Numbered from the stretch's first letter, positions 44,548-55,662 are shown. The stretch: 64,000 nucleotides of DNA from Oopsacas minuta (GCA_024704765.1 JAKMXF010000088.1:801029-865028), one strand, 5' to 3'. The notes: a model not told the origin generated them from the letters alone. A program made the numbers and translations.

Positions 44548-45318
44548 ATGAGTTATAACGAACTTCCTCCGAACTTTGAGTTCCCTCTACTTCCTTACAT
44601 GCCTGGCGGGGAATTTACTTTCAATCCACTAAACTATCCGCACCTGCTGCCTCAGGGGGCCGTGGACTTCCAAATGCTGTCAGCGGAGTTCCCACTCCCT
44701 CACCCAGCGATTCAGATACCCACCACCGCTACAGCTCAGCAGTGGTCTGCTAACAGAGACCAAATGGTCGTTGGACAGGACATGCCAAACTATACAGAAT
44801 TCGAGGGCTGGACTAGTCCAGAGATTTTCTACAACAACCAGCAGGAAGGAGGGTGTGCTGACGAGAACAGAAGCTCCTTCTCTTACGCTGGGAATAGTCC
44901 CTACTCCCGCGGGGATAATGATGACAAGTACCCGGACCCGGACTCTTCTCTTGAGGACGATGATATGAAAGATATCGACCTAAAACTACCAGAAGGGATT
45001 TCAAAAGAAGATCTAACTAATCTAGGAATTCCTGATTTGAACAAAAAGCTGAAAGAAATCGGTGTGAATAAAATGAATGAGAAAGAACTGAAGAGACTCA
45101 GACGACAATTCAAGAACAGAGGCTATGCACAGGTCTGTCGTGAGAAGAAAAATAAGAAAAAGAATACTATGAGAGAGCAGAAAGAAGACCTAGAGAGAGA
45201 GATAGAACAACTGAGAATAGATGTAGAGAATCTGAAGAAGGAGAGGAACCGCTACAAGAACCAGTACGACAAGATTCACCGGCATAAACTAGCCGGATTC
45301 CCACAGGGGACTCATTAA
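44548..45318 (+). CDS. Large-Maf-like bZIP transcription factor (copy 4)
   Basis: Intronless, 256 residues, the shortest and most diverged of the four; it lacks the shared PPAPSDIFTGY block. The N-terminus is Pro/Phe/Tyr-rich, then an acidic stretch (DPDSSLEDDDMKDID). The extended homology region is LGIPDLNKKLKEIGV. The basic region KNRGYAQVCREKKNKKK is closest to the vertebrate Maf consensus (NRGYAQ-CR). A long zipper follows (LEREIEQLRIDVENLKKERNRYK). It probably represents the older locus, with copies 1-3 a later expansion (inference). Confidence 0.88.
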   Translation: MSYNELPPNFEFPLLPYMPGGEFTFNPLNYPHLLPQGAVDFQMLSAEFPLPHPAIQIPTTATAQQWSANRDQMVVGQDMPNYTEFEGWTSPEIFYNNQQEGGCADENRSSFSYAGNSPYSRGDNDDKYPDPDSSLEDDDMKDIDLKLPEGISKEDLTNLGIPDLNKKLKEIGVNKMNEKELKRLRRQFKNRGYAQVCREKKNKKKNTMREQKEDLEREIEQLRIDVENLKKERNRYKNQYDKIHRHKLAGFPQGTH

Positions 45319-45827
45319 GTTTGTGTATATTTACCTGCGCGTTTAAATAAATCGCTCTGCTGCTGTCTATTCGAGTGCGGGTATTTCTTTAACTGAAAAT
45401 ATGAATTCAATTAGTAAATCTTACGCCATAAATCTTACATTATGTAAGGAGTAATTTAGTGAGGGCGCGTGAGCAGAGGGAAGTCCGTGATTTGCAAATA
45501 GGTCATTCTATGAACCTGCAAGCATTGAGTAATTGTTGATCATAAAGTAATGGCAAATATTGTGCTAAATATGTAAGTATATTCATCATAGACAAAACAT
45601 AATTTCTTCATAGGCAGTGAGTGCTAATGTATAAATTTATAATTGTAATAGGAGAATAATAAATGACTAAAATTAGAAAAGTTACTGGAAGAATTCTTAG
45701 AATTTCAATCCTGGACTCATCCCATAGGATTATTCAATAAATGACGTGTGCAATTCTATTATTATAAAAATTCTGAAAAGCATTTGTTTTTCTAAATAAC
45801 TACAAATCAATTCTATCATAATTAGAT
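45319..45827. other. Intergenic, no gene seen
   Basis: About 510 bp of AT-rich DNA between Maf copy 4 and riboflavin kinase, both on the plus strand. AATAAA occurs just after the Maf stop, near 45346. Confidence 0.45.
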
Positions 45828-46268
45828 ATGGAACCTGCATTCCTAAAGGGTGTCGTTGTCAAGGGGTTCGGGAGGGGCAGCAGACAGCTGGGAGTACCTA
45901 CAGCAAACTTTCCGGAGGAAGTAGTCGCCCAGCTTCCCCCTATGAGAGAAGGGGTCTACTTCGGATGGGCCCAAGTAGCAGAGGATGAGGTGAGGGGTAT
46001 GGTTATGAGTTTAGGATTCAATCCCTACTACAAGAACACACACAAGTCCGTAGAGACTCACGTACTGCACAAATACGAGCAAGATTTCTACGGAGAGCAG
46101 TTGGCAATATGCGTGCTGGGATTCATACGAGAAATGACAGATTTCAAATCTCTGGAGTCACTGGTGGAAGCTATACATGGAGATATAAAGACTACAAAGG
46201 AATGTTTGGACTCTGGAGAGTATGAGAAATACAAACACGAGCTAGTGAAATATTCTCTAGCTCATTAA
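45828..46268 (+). CDS. RFK: Riboflavin kinase
   Basis: Single-exon, 146 residues. It phosphorylates riboflavin to FMN, in the cytosol. The family block LGVPTANFP (substrate and Mg-ATP binding, PTAN) is present, preceded by GFGRGSRQLG. GVYFGWAQV, SLGFNPYYKN, ETHVLH and DFYGEQLAICVLGFIREM follow in the family order. The conserved Glu of the E-T-H segment is present. The length matches animal RFK (about 150). The stop is followed by AT-rich DNA and a convergent TXNL4A gene. Confidence 0.95.
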   Translation: MEPAFLKGVVVKGFGRGSRQLGVPTANFPEEVVAQLPPMREGVYFGWAQVAEDEVRGMVMSLGFNPYYKNTHKSVETHVLHKYEQDFYGEQLAICVLGFIREMTDFKSLESLVEAIHGDIKTTKECLDSGEYEKYKHELVKYSLAH

Positions 46269-46429
46269 ATATTGTAATGTATAGTACACACATCAGTATT
46301 AGTTGCATTTATTATTAGAAAGTATTATTCATAGCAACAGGTGTTGTCCACAATAATGTAAATATTATACATATAGAAATTACAGAATATTAATAAGCAG
46401 TTGCTCAATACTGTAACTAACCACACAAA

Positions 46430-46910
46430 TTAGTATCTGTATTTTGTAGAATAGTCCTTAGGGGAGACAACTAGACCCCTGCCCTTCCTGGACCCTCTGT
46501 AAACAGTCTCTATAATATCAATCATCTCCTGCTCGTCCTCAAGAGCCCAGTTTATCTTGTTATTATTACCAGTCCCTAGATCTATCATAATGTGTTTGTT
46601 CCTGAAGAAGAACATCACTGTACATGGATCATATAGCTCGTACATCTTATTAAACTCTGGTACCTATATATGACGTAAATATAGCTAGCATATCTATAAT
46701 GTATTATTATTATACCTCTGTTATATCCACTACATATAGGACTGCGAAGTTCTTTACTTTTTCAGCTATTTTGTAAAGAACTTCATCCATCTTCATACAG
46801 GTAGGGTCCCAGTCATGTCCCCACCTGACAAGCACTACTCTCTCCTCCTCATTCACTATAGCCTGGTCAACTTGCCAGCAGTTATTCAAATGTTGTAGCA
46901 TATAAGACAT
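46430..46910 (-). CDS. TXNL4A: U5 snRNP thioredoxin-like protein Dim1
   Basis: Two exons (46910-46716, 46663-46430), phase 0, give exactly 142 residues, the same as human TXNL4A. Near-invariant sequence: VVLVRWGHDWDPTCMKMDE, VDITEVPEFNKMYELYDPCTVMFF, KHIMIDLGTGNNNKINW. It is a spliceosomal component of the U5 and U4/U6.U5 tri-snRNP with a thioredoxin fold but without the catalytic CxxC. The next gene on the same strand (UBL5) is also a splicing factor. Confidence 0.97.
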
Positions 46911-47061
46911 GACGTCACTAAGTATAAGCTAGAATACAAATAATTAACTTTCTAGCCTGCTATGCTCTCCCACACGACCATAGGAATGTAATAATAACAG
47001 ATAATATTATGCAATTATTTCCCAGCTGTTTAGGGTTAATAATTATTCTACAAAACATAAT

Positions 47062-47283
47062 TCAGCTGTAATACAATTCAAAGTTGAATCCATCATGTAC
47101 TTCATAATCCTCTAGCGTTATGTGGTCCTTGTATATTTTGTACCATTTCTTGAGGACTATCTTAGAGTGATGAGTCCCTGTCTGTGCTGCTACCAGCTTC
47201 TTCAGATCTCCGATGGTATCGTCCTCATTGCATTTAACTCTAACTTTCTTGCCCAGTCTGTCGTTACAAGTAACTTCTATCAT
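47062..47283 (-). CDS. UBL5: Ubiquitin-like splicing modifier UBL5/Hub1
   Basis: Single-exon, 73 residues, the exact family length. [18 protein letters not shown], then [20 protein letters not shown], ending FELYYS with the double Tyr typical of Hub1 instead of the Gly-Gly of ubiquitin. It acts non-covalently on tri-snRNP proteins such as SNU66 and influences splice-site use. It lies 152 bp from TXNL4A, in the same orientation. Confidence 0.97.
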   Translation of the reverse strand: MIEVTCNDRLGKKVRVKCNEDDTIGDLKKLVAAQTGTHHSKIVLKKWYKIYKDHITLEDYEVHDGFNFELYYS

Positions 47284-47380
47284 TCTAATTATTTTATTTA
47301 ATTATTAAATAATTATAAGAGAATAAGGGAGAAGTAATTAATCGAATAATTGCATAGCAACGGATATAATAAAAGGAATG

Positions 47381-48003
47381 TTATTGTCTATTCTTCCATT
47401 CCTGGTATTCTATCTCCCTCTGTGCATTTATTTCCTTCATCTCTACATCTCTGTATTCCTTCCTTTTAGTTAGCATATAAGTTTTGGGCTGTTCCTCAGG
47501 CATCACCGGTAGATAGCTTCCGTGGAATAGTTTGAATACTGACGTCATCGTAGCCATCAGTATTCCTATCCCTGTTGTAGTCCAGGCTACGGAGTGAGTA
47601 GCTCTATACCTGATACCGAATATTACACCCCCTAGGACACCCCCCACTAAACAGCTGGACACTCCCTCCTTGTTTCTATACTTAGCTGTCAGACAGGCAC
47701 CAGCTGCGAACGCAGCAGCAGCAAGACCTAAGGATGTTGATAAATAAATAAATAAATAAATAAATAATTCATACCCCAAGTGATAGAGTGTCTTCCCATC
47801 AGATAGAATGTCATCATAATTTTAGGACCACGGATAGATACTTTAGGCCAAAACTGTGGATAAGCTCCTTGTGTCGCTCCAGCAATTAGTCCTGCCGCGG
47901 CGAAGCAACCGCCCGCATAAACCACTTTATCTCCGCACTGGTTACCGTCCTCAACTTGGAAACCTTCAACCGTTTTTAACTTTACTTCACTAACCGACTT
48001 CAT
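47381..48003 (-). CDS. NDUFA11: Complex I subunit NDUFA11-like (Tim17-type membrane protein)
   Basis: Two exons (48003-47775, 47727-47381) joined at phase 1 (HSITWG|LAAAAF) give about 191 residues. Four short hydrophobic segments with Gly/Ala content: YAGGCFAAAGLIAGA, LAAAAFAAGACL, SCLVGGVLGGVIFGI and TTTGIGILMATM. VGGVLGGVIFGIRYR resembles the GGCAGGLTLGAR motif of NDUFA11 and the Tim17 superfamily. The C-terminal tail is long and charged compared with human (141 residues). Predicted location: mitochondrial inner membrane. A Tim17/22-like protein other than NDUFA11 is possible. The 47-nt intron is mostly a tetranucleotide repeat. Confidence 0.6.
47739..47768. repeat. (AAAT)n microsatellite filling an intron
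   Basis: About seven units of the ATAA type make up most of the 47-nt NDUFA11-like intron, leaving little beyond the splice signals. Confidence 0.85.
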
Positions 48004-48049
48004 CGCTAATTACCATAAATATAACTAAGGGTTCACAGTAATAATAAAT

Positions 48050-49468
48050 TTAATACAAACACCCAGATACATTAGCAGAATGCTCCAGGCCTGTTAACCA
48101 ATGACTAGCCTCTGATAGCATTCTATCAGTCCTCAGAGGAAACTCGGTAGATATATCTGTAGTCTCTGCTGGATCTGAGGATAAGTTGAATAGATAGGAT
48201 CGTGTACTATCCCGATTATTGAATAGGAATACTGCTTTCATGTTATCCTCTAGCCAGGTAACCTTGAATCTTCCTGAGAAATCTCCTCTTACATTGTGAG
48301 CCCATCCTGTACCCCCTCGTGTCAGAATATCCCCTCTGATTAGTGGTAACACGGATACACCATCCACCTCTCTAACGAGATCAGCTGTTGAGTTTATAAC
48401 TTCTAAAATAGTGGGTAATATATCCGACGTCATAACTGGCTGTGTAATTTCGCGATTCTGTGTTATGACACGAGGCCACTCCAGCAGACCCGGGACTCTA
48501 ATCCCGCCCTCCCAGAGCTCACCCTTGTGTCCCTTCAAACCTCCAGCACTTCCAGGGGTCCCTTTAGCTGGCCCGTTGTCCGAAAGGAACCATAATATCG
48601 TGTCTGTCTCCATTCTCATCCGTCTGAGCAGTGACCGGATTAGTCCTACAGTTCTATCAAGAGTAGAAATAGCTCCGTAGTAGTCAGCCTCCTCAGGACT
48701 GTACCCCTGAGATTGGTACAGTTTCCGGAGAGTGTCAGATGCCACGTAGCGGGTATGTACGGCATGGAGAGGAACATATGCAAAGAAAGGACGCCGGGTT
48801 AGTCGAGCGGATAGAATAAACCGTTTGAGTTGATGGTATAAAAAGAGAGAGTCATCACTGGGAATAGGCCGGGGCCACGGGATAATAGTCCGGTTTATCC
48901 CGGCACTGGTCCAATAGTTTATGCAACTAGGGTCAGAATTATAATGTCCGTTATGACACAGAGCTTCAGGGAAACATCCGCAGTTGGGAGAGAGGGTGGG
49001 AGCAGACCGAGCTGTACACAGCCAGTCTCCAAACCCGCGGTGATCCGGGGGAGCTGCTCGGTCGCCGGAAAAGTCTCCGAGATGCCACTTTCCGAACACC
49101 GCGGTCCGGTAGCCTCTAGCCTGTAGAATGGAAGGTAGGATCGGCTCAGAGGCAGGGAGGGGGAGTAGCTGAGGGAGGGTCAGGTCTGGATTATTCCAAC
49201 CGGTATTAGCACCCCACATACAGAATCTATTAGGGTTCCTGCCTGTGAGCAGAGCTGCTCGGGACGGCGAGCAAACGGGAGACATAGCATACATGCGTGT
49301 GAGTTGGAGAGTCGTGTTAGCGCGGGACATTGCGTCTAAATGGGGAGTGTAAGCAGTACCCCCTTGGTACCCAGTGTCCCCCCAGCCTAGATCGTCCGCT
49401 AGCAGAACCAATATATTCGGTAGACATATTACAGCTGGCAGCAAACTAAATAGAATAATTATACACAT
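48050..49468 (-). CDS. Secreted sulfatase (arylsulfatase family)
   Basis: Intronless, 472 residues, signal peptide MCIIILFSLLPAVICL. Metal-site block NILVLLADDLGWGDTGY. The formylglycine motif VCSPSRAALLTGR has the Cys at about residue 66 that must be oxidised for activity. FGKWHLGDF, HAVHTRYVASD, FLSDNGPAKGT and GLKGHKGELWEGGIRVPG follow, as in arylsulfatases. It should cleave sulfate esters, probably on sulfated glycans, outside the cell or in lysosomes. Exact substrate unknown. It is intronless and looks somewhat more GC-rich than its neighbours, so acquisition from bacteria or retroposition is possible but unproven. Confidence 0.9.
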   Translation of the reverse strand: MCIIILFSLLPAVICLPNILVLLADDLGWGDTGYQGGTAYTPHLDAMSRANTTLQLTRMYAMSPVCSPSRAALLTGRNPNRFCMWGANTGWNNPDLTLPQLLPLPASEPILPSILQARGYRTAVFGKWHLGDFSGDRAAPPDHRGFGDWLCTARSAPTLSPNCGCFPEALCHNGHYNSDPSCINYWTSAGINRTIIPWPRPIPSDDSLFLYHQLKRFILSARLTRRPFFAYVPLHAVHTRYVASDTLRKLYQSQGYSPEEADYYGAISTLDRTVGLIRSLLRRMRMETDTILWFLSDNGPAKGTPGSAGGLKGHKGELWEGGIRVPGLLEWPRVITQNREITQPVMTSDILPTILEVINSTADLVREVDGVSVLPLIRGDILTRGGTGWAHNVRGDFSGRFKVTWLEDNMKAVFLFNNRDSTRSYLFNLSSDPAETTDISTEFPLRTDRMLSEASHWLTGLEHSANVSGCLY

Positions 49469-49709
49469 TTGATTGGTAGTTACTAGCTACTATTACTATA
49501 TATAGAACAGGCGGGCTTCTGAAGCCTGGGTGCACATATACTTCTCTATAGATTGGGTTGCTAGGACTGAATATAGTGCAAAACTATTGAGTATTGAATT
49601 TATTAGAAAACACAGTAAGTTACGTTTCCACACTTTTAATAAATATATTTTAGCGGCTAAAATATTTAAAATACACAATAATATAAAATTTGATTTGTAA
49701 CGAATAAGA

Positions 49710-51045
49710 CTATGCGAAGCTCATAGATTTGAGATGTTCCTGGATTAGCATGTCAGCAACAACCTATAACAACAACAAATAAACACAGCTGATCATATAA
49801 ACAACAAGACAAATACCCTTAGAATAAACTTCATCTGTTCAGTAGAGGTAGCAGTAGTCCTGTGGTAGAATAGGTCCCTCTCTCTAGAGTAGCGGACAGA
49901 GTCAAAGAGAGATACGATAAATACCTGAACCGCATTCAGGTCGTGAGGGTCATCTTCGAAGTTAGGAAAATAATCCGTAATTAGAGTAGTCTTTATCTTT
50001 TCCTATAAATTTGAATGAATTAGTTGTAAATAAATAAATAACAACCAAGAATTTACCTCTAATAAATCAGTTTTGTTGAGGAATAGAATAATAGAAACAT
50101 TTTTGAAACATCGATTGTTGACAATTGTTTCAAATATATTCACAGATTCTACCAATCTGTTAGTTACTCTATCCTCTAACAGATTCTGATCAAATGCTGA
50201 GGAGGCTACCAAATACAAAATAGCGTCCACATTATCGAAACATTGAAACCATTTCTGTCTCTGAGACCGTTGACCCCCCACGTCTACGATCCTGAAGCTC
50301 TGCTCCTTCACTGCCATGTTATACTCCACGATTCCCCGGGTAGCTTTACGAGCGTGTACGATGTCATCATTAGACGGCAAATAATCCTAAACAAATAATA
50401 ATAATATTTTGCGATACAATCGTATTAAAACTCACCAAAACCCCAACATCTGTCAGTCTGTCACAGAAGTATTGCACTGAGTCTCCCTAAACAATAATAA
50501 TAATAATAATAATAAATCCTAATACAAATAGATGTAGTATAACTCACAATCTGAAACTCCCTGCGTCTGGCAAATGTTCCTTGAATAGCATCGTCCTCCC
50601 AAAGAGAAATGAGAGGAGTGACGTAATGCAAGAACTGCTCGGGCTCCATGTCATTAGCTCTGTAACCAGATATCATCTGAGCATTGCGCTCGTTCTCTGG
50701 GTTTTCCAATTCTAGTCCCATTCTTCTCCTCGCCTCAATCAGGATCTTCATTCCCTATACATAAGATATAAACATAATCTGATACCATATATGGATATAA
50801 CATACCTTTAGAATATTGTGATAAACCACAGGTCTGAAGTCTTGCTTGTCAGAAGTGGAATAGCCACCTCCGTGCAGGATCCGCATCTGTTTGAGTACTG
50901 TACTCTTGCCAGACTCTCCAGCTCCGAGTAACAGAATCTTGATACTGTTCTGCACCAGCTGTTTCTCTCTACGCAGGTTCCGGTCAATAGCCTTGCTGTG
51001 GGCCCGAGCCTCTCTCTCCTCAGCAGACAGGAAACATAGCGCCAT
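49710..51045 (-). CDS. GNA12: Heterotrimeric G protein alpha subunit, G12/13 class
   Basis: Six exons (51045-50806, 50754-50548, 50486-50436, 50386-50057, 50002-49817, 49763-49710), all phase 0, give 355 residues. P-loop GAGESGKST, switch I region [11 protein letters not shown] (with the catalytic Arg), switch [23 protein letters not shown] and the TTAT loop are present. [29 protein letters not shown] and the sequence FPNFEDDPH fit the G12/13 class rather than Gq, Gi or Gs. The class normally activates RhoGEFs. The N-terminus [10 protein letters not shown] has a Cys for palmitoylation and lacks the Gly2 myristoylation site. It could equally be named GNA13. Confidence 0.9.
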
Positions 51046-51143
51046 AACTTACTAGCTAGCAAATAATCGTAAGCAATAAATCATTTAATCGCAAGAAATA
51101 CTTTAGTAAGAAACACAAATGATAAATGTAATAATTGGAAATT

Positions 51144-54100
51144 TCAAAGCTTTCTGCGCTTAGAACTGAATTCACTGTTTCCTGATTGGTTGAATGTGGT
51201 TTTGAAAGGAGGTGTTTCCTTGGTTACGGAGGGGCAAGATCGGAATGGTGAAAATTTGGAAGTAGTTCCATTACTGATCTGAGCACCGGAAGTAACACCT
51301 AAAGTTCATGAGGTATAAAGTAGTAAATATAAAAAAGAATATTTTAGCTCACCAGTCGTGACCTCTGAACTTCCCTGCGGTTCCTCTGGAGCTTTACAGT
51401 AGTTGAATTTGAGGTCTGAGTTCATTCTACAGAACCAGAATTTCGGGATTGGTTTGTTATGGTCCCAGGATTTGACTCTGCGCCACTTCTGGCAGTGATT
51501 GCATTGTAGCCAGAATGATTCGTCATCAGTCCTTACTCGTGTGGGCAGAGGAGTAACCTATTTACACAAATAAGAACCGTAACCAATTACATACATTATA
51601 GCACCCACTTTAACGTCAGGATTAACAAAATTCCAATAATAGTGCTCCACTATTTCAGCTAGATGTCTCTCTAAAGTCACAAAGTGTTGAGAATTCTGGT
51701 TGAAGTCTTGCTTGGTGTTAAGTACTGGCAGACTTTTGGAGTCTATGACACCCACGACTCCATTAGCTAGATCTAAATTCTTTGTTTGTATTCCCACACG
51801 ATGATAAGACAGTATCAGTCTATACAAACGTGATTACGTCATCAGGAATATTTGTTATAACATACATACTACCTATTTCTGTAGTATAGCAGGAACCCGC
51901 CAAGAGCTCGATCTTTGTCTTCCTTACTGAACCCCACATATGCCACATACTTCTCTACTTCAGGTGGCTTGTCAGCTGGAGCGGAATGACTACCGAAAGG
52001 ATCGCTGCGACCTGGCGACTCGATTGAGAAAGTCTTCCTTTTCTGATTTTGCATTCTCTCCAGTACTGACCTGTAAGGAAAAGTACAACAAAACTGTAAA
52101 GTATTTCTTATCTTAAATACTCACGTATCACTAACTGCGCATCCTCTGATTACTATCTTGAGGGGAGGATTGAGGAATAACATCGAGCAGTATGTCTTGA
52201 GGGAGTAGTCAGGGGGGATGTCAGTAGCTATGTGACGTCTGGAATTCCTGAGGAAGGGGGCGGGAGGGACAGAACGAATGGGACCTGTCTGAGGAGCGGA
52301 TATACGAATGTCGTCCTGGTCTGTAGTGAAGTCGAGTTGCTGATCGTCCCGATGTAAATCGAAGATGAGAACAATCGTCCCTGAGGGGCTGAGTGACTTC
52401 AGAAGTTGGAACTCAGAACCAATCGCAATCGGATTGATTCCTGCAAATAAACATAAATACCTACACATTAGTGAGAAGAAGTTACAGACCTGTGTGTATC
52501 GTGACGTCATGGAGAGCATTCTCTACGTCTTGTGGAGAATTATAGAGAGGATGGAAAGACTCTGAGTGAAAGGACAGAACGGGTACGGACACAGAGTTCC
52601 TCCCCCTGTTATAAGGGAGGGACAAGAAACCGAGGGAGAAGGTTTGCTCCTTACGACTGTGTGAGAGCACCAAAGCACTCTGACCTGAAAGGTAATAAAT
52701 CAATCCTAACTACAAAGTACAAACATACGAACTAACCAAGTCTCATGACAGAGCTTTTAAACCCAACACCATACTGTCCAATGCGTTGTGTGGCATTCTG
52801 TGGAACTTCAGTGAAATCGTGACCGAACTCCATCATAGCTTGCATCTCGTTATGAGTCATCCCCTAAACTCAAAACTGGTAATAAAACTTATCGGAAGAC
52901 AGGAAGACAGCATTGCTAACCTGTCCGTTATCCTGAATGAACAGAGCAGGGCCAGGGTGAGCCTCAGAACAGAAATGATGTGTAATTCCTATTTCCACAT
53001 TGGAAGCTGCGGCGTCCACAGAATTGTCAATAAGTTCTGCAATCGCACCAAATACCCAAGCCGAATGCCGATCAGCCATCGACACTAAAAGAGAGTATTT
53101 GAACGCTGGTCTGTCGAACTGGTCAATGGCCCGATGCTCTCGAGCAGTGTCCGGCGTCAGAGGGGAGGCAGGGGGTGTGGTCAGCATATCTAGAGCTTAA
53201 GAAGGATTTGGAATAAATCTAGATTGGGAGACAGCGAGTATGTACTATGTACCTGTGTTCTTTGAGGGCAAAAGTGATGTCTTCAAGTCTACAATACAAG
53301 ATCCAGCGGTAACTTTAGAAATAGTCCAATCTCCTCCTGGACTAGTAGGTTCAGGCAGCAGGGACTTAGCTAGAGAAGAAATGTGAGAACCGTTCTGAGC
53401 GATGCTATCCAGTGGTCCAGTAGGATTCTATAAAATCTCAGATAATTCTGTGACATATAAAACAATAATAATGGCTCACATTTGACACAGAGCTTCTCAC
53501 TGTAGATCCATTCTCACTGACTGAATTATGCTAAATAGAGCAATCGAATAAAGTTTCAATAAACTCATTGTTTGTGTTCTAACCTGGGAATGGGTTGTAG
53601 TGGAATCAGAATTTCGTCTTTTTGCATCGGAATCTGACGAGTGGCGCTGCAAAACAAATTTCAATGAACACTTAGATCAATCAATTCCAGAGAAATGACA
53701 TTCCAATACCTTAGAAGAAAGCTGACGCATGGGTCTATCTAGGAAAGAAGGCACTTTACGGAATTTTAGTTTCAATATTGTAAACCCGCTATCGTCTGTT
53801 GCGTCAGAAGGACTCAAATAAACACTTTTGGATTCCATTTGACTACGTCCTGCCTAACAAATCAATCATATAAGAACAAGTTCTTACAACCAGGAGATTC
53901 AATCTCAGAAATCTAATAGTTTGTAGAGATAGAATATAAGACTCACGTATCCTTTATTCCTTAGAAATGTAACCATCTTTCTGAAATCATCGACATCACG
54001 CGATTGCATGGAATGGTTCGATAGGATTACGGGCATAACTCCTTCCCAATGTCCATTGAGTTCTCTCACACGCACATATTGTGATAATTCTAGCTCTACC

Positions 54101-54502
54101 GGAGATATCCTATGGAAATAATTGGATATCCACAAGCCAAAGGCAAACTCCTACAATCTCCTATCTTTTGTCTGCAAACAATCCAATTACATATAACTCA
54201 TACTGATTATTGAGTTGTACATAATTCCATTCATTATTCCTCTTGAAATATTAAAACTTACCTGAATGGACCTGAGAACGATTTACTGGCAGAATTGGTA
54301 GTAACAGATAAAGTTAGAACTTTGTTTTGGAGATATAATTTCAATTAACTTACCTCTCTTCTATTGTTCCGCGTGAAACGAGAGTGAAAGAGAGTTCTTC
54401 ATGCTCTGCGGGGTTCAAACTCTTAGCGTGAATCCTAACAACAACACGGTCCATAAATATGTGAGGAAATGCCAATAATGTAGTAGGAAGATTCAGTTTC
54501 AT
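51144..54502 (-). CDS. MORC-type GHKL ATPase with CW zinc finger
   Basis: Multi-exon. The ATG at 54502 (MKLNLPTTLLAFPHIF) begins a region of unknown homology (RGTIEER, ISPVELELSQYVRVRELNGHW), then a Ser-rich linker (53.8-53.2 kb). Phase joins it to the ATPase: AWVFGAIAELIDNSVDAA (N box, 53187-52920), IQDNGQGM, GQYGVGFKSSVMRLGQ, SHSRKEQTFSLGFLS. The S5-like part follows (RLILSYHRVGIQ). A CW zinc finger lies at 51555-51353 (WLQCNHCQKWRRV, FWFCRMN, APEE). The final exon (51298-51144) is Ser/Thr-rich and ends SSKRRKL, a likely nuclear signal. MORC proteins compact chromatin and silence genes and transposons; the CW domain reads H3K4 methylation. The long N-terminal extension before the ATPase is unusual against animal MORCs. 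Junctions between 54.35 and 54.1 kb were not resolved. Confidence 0.8.
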
Positions 54503-54684
54503 CTAGTTCAATAGGCAAATAAAGATCAGATTGTGGTTGGACAAGAAATGGAATAGTCTATCGTATTTGTTTCCTGAATTTCTATGTATTTACATTTCTT
54601 CTGTGATTATAAACACACCATAATAACATTACTATTATTCGCAGTATGAACAATTCTACGTAATCGCCGCGTGAACATGACCAA

Positions 54685-55575
54685 ATGAATTCTATTCTCC
54701 GATTCATTATCAACGCAACTTTCTTGCTTTTGAGTTTTCTTCTAATAATATTGGGCATTGCCTCACTAGGCGTAGCAGCGTGGCAGTGGGCCTCGGTTGT
54801 ATCAGATGACGTTACAGTGGGTAATCTATTAGCTAACCATGCTCGTTACACACGGACTTTAATAGCTCTCTTTCTTATATTTGGTGGATGTCTGGCGCTT
54901 GTGGGGTTAGCTGGGGTAGTGGTAGGATCTCTGTTGTTAGCTAACAGACTAAAAGGCACAGCTGGTGAGTAATATAATCTATATTATCATCAAGCACTAA
55001 TTATTTGTGTTATTTGTTAGTGTTATTCCTGGCTGTATTCTGTCTGTCCAGCTGTTTCATGGTGACAGCGTATATCATCATGACAACATTCCTTTGGAGC
55101 GATTATACTCTGGTAACACCTCTTGTATTCGATGAGTTGATGACTAGACTGTCAGGAACAGTATATTTTGATAACAGCTTTCAGGTTAGTTACACAATTC
55201 AATCCAGGAATTCGTTAGATTCAAATAATTCTCATTTAGTTTGGTTCTTATTGGGACGCATGGCAGCTGGAGAATCGTTGCTGTGGAATAAACAATTCAA
55301 CAGAGTTTAATAACTCTTTAGCTGCTATAAACTCAAACTCTCCTGTCAATTGGCTGCCCAACAGCTGTTGCTGGAACCAAACGCTAGCCCTAGGCTCATG
55401 TAAGTGGACAGATCCCTCCTACTTTGCTACTCCCTGTCGTTTCTCTCTTTACACAGCTCTCACTGATTTCTACTGGTCACAGCTGGGGGTAATGATAGCT
55501 ATTTGGGGCACTTATTTTATCCTCTTGCCTGTGACTTTAGCTGCCTGGCGTCTCGTTTGGATTCCCCGCGAGTAA
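54685..55575 (+). CDS. Tetraspanin (copy 1)
   Basis: Three exons (54685-54964, 55021-55184, 55267-55575), phases consistent, 250 residues. Four membrane segments: FIINATFLLLSFLLIILGIA, TLIALFLIFGGCLALVGLA, FLAVFCLSSCFMVTAYIIM and VMIAIWGTYFILLPVTLAA. The large loop holds ENRCCGINN, the tetraspanin CCG motif, which supports the acceptor at 55266, plus SCCWN and PCRF cysteines. Plasma-membrane organiser of receptor and adhesion complexes. First of three tetraspanins nearby. Confidence 0.85.
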
Positions 55576-55662
55576 CTAACTTTATCACTCTTTTTATTTC
55601 ATATTTCATATTTTATTTATTTGTATAATATCTCTTCACTCATTTAACGATATAAATTAGCA

